A stretch of 64,000 nucleotides of DNA from Alitiscatomonas aceti (GTDB lineage: Bacteria > Bacillota > Clostridia > Lachnospirales > Lachnospiraceae). Of this stretch, positions 60,649 through 64,000 are shown piece by piece. The position numbers and the translations under genes were made by a program. Under the pieces are notes generated by a model, which was given only the letters and a program-made list of their open reading frames with translations, did no database searches and had not been told where the DNA came from. The stretch covers positions 62,001 through 126,000 of the forward strand of contig NZ_JAOQJF010000004.1 in the NCBI RefSeq assembly GCF_025567195.1, written 5' to 3'. Positions within the stretch are counted from its first letter, which is position 1. Each line of letters starts with the position of its first letter.

Positions 60649-61698
60649 ATGGATCAAAAGATACAGAAGGTGGTTATTGACTGTGACCCGGGGATCGACG
60701 ACAGCCTGGCTCTGATGCTGGCGCTGTCCATGGAGGAGATCCAGGTGGAGGCCATTACCATCGTATGTGGGAACAGCCCGGCAGATATGGGCTTTTCCAA
60801 CACAAAAAAAATTTTAAAGCATATGGGGTGTCTGGATATTCCCATTTATGTGGGAGCAGAAAGGCCGCTGAAGCGGGACTATGTGAATGCCCTGGATACC
60901 CATGGGGCCGATGGGCTGGGAGAGAGCTTTCTCCCGGAAGTCCCAGGCTATGAGAACTCCATGACCGCCCAGGAGTTTCTAAAAAAACGGTTTGCGCCGG
61001 GACAGGAAGGAGGCCCCTGCTCCGTGATCGCCCTGGGGCCCATGACCAATCTGGCCCGCCTGCTTTCGGACTGTCCGGAAGCAATCCTTTCCATGGACCG
61101 GATCGTGTCCATGGGAGGCAGCTTTAAAAGCCATGGGAACTGCTCTCCAGTGGCGGAATACAATTATTGGGCAGATCCAGATGCGGCGGCCCGTGTGTAT
61201 GAAACGGCTGCCCTGTATGGAAAGAAGATCGAGATGACAGGGCTGGACGTGACCAGACAGATCGTCCTGACTCCGGATCTTCTCGCGTATCTGAAACGGC
61301 TGGATCCGGAGGTTGGCAGCTTTGTGTCGGCGATTACGAAGTTTTATTTTGATTTCCACTGGGAGTGGGAGCATCTGATCGGCTGCGTCATCAACGATCC
61401 CCTGGCTGTGGCCCATTTCGCGGACCCTGGACTATGCCGAGGGTTTGAAGCGTATACGGCGGTGGAGACGGAGGGGATCTCCCGGGGGCAGACCGTGGTG
61501 GACTCCATGGGCTTTTATAGAAAAGCTCCCAATGCCCTTATATTGACAGAAACGGATCCGGAGCGGTTTTTCCGGCTGTTCTTTTCCAGGCTCTTGAAAT
61601 GCCGGGAGGAGGAGCTGGATCTGATCCCCGGTCTGGCGGCGGGAAGCCGGATGACGGGAACGGCATTCCTTCACGGAAAGGAGGCGCAGCTCCGATGA
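60649..61698 (+). CDS. queuosine/queuine-salvage nucleosidase (QueK-like; inosine-uridine nucleoside hydrolase family)
   Basis: Nucleoside hydrolase of 349 aa. VVIDCDPGIDDSLALMLALS is the D-x-D-x4-D-D calcium site, with the substrate region EYNYWADPDAAARV and the C-terminal INDPLAVAHF. The context points to queuosine rather than purine salvage: a preQ1 riboswitch upstream, an ECF S component overlapping by 4 bases, and a radical SAM protein next. Clostridioides difficile QueK-type enzymes release queuine from queuosine (my recollection of the literature). Substrate is inferred from neighbours. Confidence 0.75.
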   Translation: MDQKIQKVVIDCDPGIDDSLALMLALSMEEIQVEAITIVCGNSPADMGFSNTKKILKHMGCLDIPIYVGAERPLKRDYVNALDTHGADGLGESFLPEVPGYENSMTAQEFLKKRFAPGQEGGPCSVIALGPMTNLARLLSDCPEAILSMDRIVSMGGSFKSHGNCSPVAEYNYWADPDAAARVYETAALYGKKIEMTGLDVTRQIVLTPDLLAYLKRLDPEVGSFVSAITKFYFDFHWEWEHLIGCVINDPLAVAHFADPGLCRGFEAYTAVETEGISRGQTVVDSMGFYRKAPNALILTETDPERFFRLFFSRLLKCREEELDLIPGLAAGSRMTGTAFLHGKEAQLR

Positions 61699-62297
61699 AA
61701 AGCAGGAAAAAAATGACTGTAAACCAGATGGTACTGATCGCCCTGGCAGCCTGCATCAACACAGCGGGCGGACAGGCAGCCCTGGCCCTGCGGCTTCCAG
61801 TATACCTGGACAGCATCGGGACCATTTTGGCAGGCATCCTCCTGGGGCCCGTTTACGGTATGCTCCCCAATCTTCTCAGCGGGATCCTTATGGGAATGAC
61901 CACTGATATTTATTCGCTGTATTTTGCGCCGGTGGGCATGGTTACTGGATTTATGGCGGGGCTGGCGTCGAGGAGAATGCCGGAGCTTATGGGACGCGTC
62001 AGGGGGCTGCGGCTTTTTCTGGCTGCGGCGCTGATCACTGTTCCCGGGACCATTGTGAGCTCCCTGATCTGCGCGGGCCTTTTTGGCGGGATCACGTCGT
62101 CGGGCTCTACGGTCCTTGTACAGCTTTTGTCCCACACCCCCCTGGGAATGACTGCCAGCATATTTCTGGTGCAGGTCATTACGGATCTGGCAGACCGGAC
62201 GGTGAGCCTTTTTCTGGCGTCTGCAGCCGCAGGCGCTGTGCCGGACCGGCTGAAACAGGCCATATGCGGCCAGCAGGGCAGAGCCTGCGGTCCTTAA
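61695..62297 (+). CDS. ECF transporter S component, probable queuosine/queuine transporter (QrtT/CD3073-like)
   Basis: A 200-aa membrane protein with about six helices: MVLIALAACINTAGGQAAL, LPVYLDSIGTILAGILLGPV, LPNLLSGILMGMTTDIYSL, LFLAAALITVPGTIVSSLICAG, and a final SIFLVQVITDLADRTVSLFL. The pattern is that of energy-coupling-factor substrate-binding subunits that share a common ATPase module. ATG overlaps the queK stop (ATGA). Likely substrate, from the riboswitch and neighbours: queuine, queuosine or preQ1. Confidence 0.75.
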   Translation: MKSRKKMTVNQMVLIALAACINTAGGQAALALRLPVYLDSIGTILAGILLGPVYGMLPNLLSGILMGMTTDIYSLYFAPVGMVTGFMAGLASRRMPELMGRVRGLRLFLAAALITVPGTIVSSLICAGLFGGITSSGSTVLVQLLSHTPLGMTASIFLVQVITDLADRTVSLFLASAAAGAVPDRLKQAICGQQGRACGP

Positions 62298-62312
62298 GAA
62301 AGGAGAACAGCT

Positions 62313-63011
62313 ATGGGAATACCAGAGGAACGGTACAGCAGGATCATTGCTAAAAATCAGAGGGAGATATGCCTCCTCAGGGGCTTTCCCTGTGCCTGGG
62401 GAAAATGCGCCTTCTGTGATTATATTGAGGACAACGGAAGGGACCGGGAGGCCATGGAGGCCTTAAACCGGCAGGTACTGTCCCAGGTAACAGGTGAACT
62501 GGGAGCCCTGGAGATCATCAATTCGGGGAGCTGCTTTGAGCTTCCCGAGGCGACGCTTGACGAGATCGCGGCCCTTGTGCATAATAAAAATATCCAGCAG
62601 CTGTTTTTTGAGGCCCACTGGATCTACCGCCATAAGCTGGAGGAAATGCGGGAGCGGATGGGCGTCCCCATTATCTTCAAGATCGGCGTGGAGACCTTTG
62701 ACTATGATTTCCGCCAGCGTGTCCTGAATAAGCATGCGGATTTCCGGGAACCGGGGGAGGTGGCAGAATATTTCGACTCGCCATGTCTTATGGTGGGGAT
62801 CCAGGGCCAGACAAAGGACATGATCCGGTATGACATCGACTGTCTGAAGCGGTATTTTAAGCTGGGGACCGTCAACGTCTACAATAATAATACCACTCCC
62901 ATCCGTCGGGACCAGGCTCTGGTGGACTGGTTCATGGATGAGTACCAGTGGCTTATGGAGGATCCCGCAGTGGAGGTTCTTTATGAGATCACGGATTTTG
63001 GGGTCGGCTGA
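62313..63011 (+). CDS. radical SAM protein, probable queuine lyase (QueL-like)
   Basis: Compact radical SAM enzyme of 232 aa. The cluster motif is CAWGKCAFC (Cys 27, 32, 35), a C-x4-C-x2-C spacing rather than the canonical C-x3-C-x2-C. It is followed by NSGSCFELPEATLDEIA, FFEAHWIYRH and VGIQGQTKDMIRYD. By analogy with C. difficile QueL, it would cleave queuine to preQ1 for reuse by Tgt. Riboswitch control and the QueK/ECF partners fit. The exact assignment is inferred. Confidence 0.75.
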   Translation: MGIPEERYSRIIAKNQREICLLRGFPCAWGKCAFCDYIEDNGRDREAMEALNRQVLSQVTGELGALEIINSGSCFELPEATLDEIAALVHNKNIQQLFFEAHWIYRHKLEEMRERMGVPIIFKIGVETFDYDFRQRVLNKHADFREPGEVAEYFDSPCLMVGIQGQTKDMIRYDIDCLKRYFKLGTVNVYNNNTTPIRRDQALVDWFMDEYQWLMEDPAVEVLYEITDFGVG

Positions 63012-63025
63012 ACGGAGGAAGAGGA

Positions 63026-63490
63026 TTGAAATTTACTGTACATACCATGGAATATGCAGGAGGAAGGGCAGAGGCATCCCTGGACCTGAGAAATTACCAG
63101 GACAGCGATTATGAGGAATACAGGATCATGTACAACGGCTGCTTTCTGGCCATGCGGACGGCTCTGGAGCTGCAGCCGGCGGAATGCTGCGCCGGCCGGG
63201 AAGAGCTGGCCCGGAGACGGTCAGAGATCTGGATCCTGGAGATCTCAGGGACCCTGGCGGGTTCGGTGGCCGTTTATGGGAAAGAGATCGACGATCTGGT
63301 GGTGAAGGGAGAATTTCAGGGCCAGGGTCTGGGAAGGGCTCTTTTACAGTGGGCTCTGGTCCTTCTGGAGAAAGAGGGCCGCGGCCCTGCAGTCCTCCAC
63401 GTGGCAGACTGGAACCGCCGGGCCATGGAACTGTACAGGAAGCAGGGATTTCGCATCATAAAGACAGAAGTGATAGACAGAACCGCCTGA
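63026..63490 (+). CDS. GNAT-family N-acetyltransferase
   Basis: A 154-aa acetyl-CoA-dependent transferase. The core strand and pyrophosphate loop read VKGEFQGQGLGRALLQWAL (about residues 92-110), with LHVADWNRRAMELYRKQGF near the end. It starts with TTG after GGAGGAAGAGG. Its position 14 bases after queL suggests it belongs to the same transcript, but its acceptor is unknown. Confidence 0.85.
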   Translation: MKFTVHTMEYAGGRAEASLDLRNYQDSDYEEYRIMYNGCFLAMRTALELQPAECCAGREELARRRSEIWILEISGTLAGSVAVYGKEIDDLVVKGEFQGQGLGRALLQWALVLLEKEGRGPAVLHVADWNRRAMELYRKQGFRIIKTEVIDRTA

Positions 63491-63502
63491 GGGCGATATA
63501 AT
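63474..63502 (+). promoter_or_regulatory. promoter for the DUF362 gene
   Basis: TAGACA, 17 bp, TATAAT, inside the end of the GNAT gene. AAAGGAG lies before the ATG 41 bases downstream. Confidence 0.6.
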
Positions 63503-63542
63503 AAAGCTATCCATTATATCCCTTCAGGAAAGGAGATTCGAT

Positions 63543-64000
63543 ATGAAGTCGAAAGTATTTTTCACAAGAGAGATCACCCCGGAAAAGGTGGTGGAGCTGT
63601 ACCGCCTTCTGGGAAAGGAACTGCCGGGAAAGGTGGCCATTAAGCTGCACTCCGGCGAGGTGGGAAACCAGAACTTTTTAAAGCCCGCCTTCTGGAAGCC
63701 CATCATCGATATGGTAGGAGGCAATGTGGTAGAATGCAATACTGCTTACGAAGGGCAGAGAAATACCACAGCCAAACATATGAGCACCCTGGAGGCCCAT
63801 GGCTGGAAAAAATATTTCCGCGTGGATCTCATGGATGCAGAAGGCCCGGATCTGGAACTCTCCATTCCGGAAGGAAAGGTGATCCAGAAAAACTTCGTGG
63901 GAAAGAACATGAAGAACTACGATTCCATCCTGGTGCTGTCCCACTTTAAGGGCCATCCCATGGGCGGATACGGCGGAGCCTTAAAGCAGCTGGCCATCGG
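63543..64000 (+). CDS. DUF362 domain-containing protein, cut by the window end
   Basis: The frame is open to the last base. It starts MKSKVFFTREITPEKVVELY after AGGAAAGGAG and continues with KVAIKLHSGEVGNQNFLKP, MVGGNVVECNTAYEGQRN and VLSHFKGHPMGGYGGALKQL. DUF362 proteins often carry a C-terminal 4Fe-4S domain, which would lie beyond the window. Function is unknown. 152 codons are visible. Confidence 0.85.
   Translation, partial: MKSKVFFTREITPEKVVELYRLLGKELPGKVAIKLHSGEVGNQNFLKPAFWKPIIDMVGGNVVECNTAYEGQRNTTAKHMSTLEAHGWKKYFRVDLMDAEGPDLELSIPEGKVIQKNFVGKNMKNYDSILVLSHFKGHPMGGYGGALKQLAI

Overview
The window looks like a chromosomal contig from a Lachnospiraceae (Clostridium cluster XIVa) gut anaerobe. 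The evidence is the gene order dgt-dnaG-rpoD-trmK-nif3-TGS/uridine kinase-rnpB, a class A RNase P RNA, sporulation sigma-K, CodY, a Gram-positive CpsB/Wzz/BY-kinase/LCP capsule head and purine-rich AGGAGG ribosome-binding sites. Most genes are GC-rich (judged by eye, roughly mid-50s percent). Two stretches are clearly AT-rich and look acquired: about 39.96-50.47 kb (glycan cassette) and about 56.4-57.6 kb (RelA/SpoT-like pair).

Region by region. 1-1.9 kb: a UvrD-like helicase with a C-terminal PD-(D/E)XK nuclease-like domain, broken by one extra base. 2.1-11.9 kb: macromolecular-synthesis operon, RNase P RNA and a TPR lipoprotein. 11.9-14 kb, minus strand: pyrB-pyrI with a TauE/SafE permease. 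14.1-22.5 kb: an unrecognised UDG-like protein, a three-gene ABC export system, iron alcohol dehydrogenase, PepD and sigK. 22.5-25.7 kb: split ChrA transporter, divergent LysR regulator, alpha/beta hydrolase. 25.9-33.6 kb: comM-dprA-topA-codY and rpsB-tsf.

33.6-53.4 kb: a capsule/exopolysaccharide locus. A divergent XRE regulator sits beside two perfect 13-bp direct repeats that flank the divergent promoters. The locus carries chain-length and tyrosine-kinase control genes, an LCP ligase, an initiating phosphoglycosyltransferase, then an AT-rich strain-specific cassette (glycosyltransferases, pyruvyltransferase, Fe-S F420-type protein, Wzy, Wzx). It closes with CapE-CapF-CapG homologues, predicted to make UDP-N-acetyl-L-fucosamine.

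53.4-59.1 kb: a mobile or decaying zone. It holds two near-identical Rpn-type nuclease copies (one cut by a 481-bp N gap, one with an in-frame amber codon), a third Rpn fragment joined to a dead phage tape-measure start, IS21-like end repeats, a Phd/RelE toxin-antitoxin pair, and an AT-rich RelA/SpoT-domain gene overlapping a 76-aa DUF6718-like gene. 59.1-64 kb: an M20 peptidase, then a queuosine-salvage operon (QueK-like nucleosidase, ECF S component, QueL-like radical SAM lyase) behind a clear class I preQ1 riboswitch, a GNAT acetyltransferase and a truncated DUF362 protein.

The two most rewarding loci are the RelA/SpoT-DUF6718 pair, a candidate alarmone or tRNA-targeting toxin-antitoxin system, and the riboswitch-controlled queuosine/queuine salvage operon, whose leader contains an extra structured domain I could not name.
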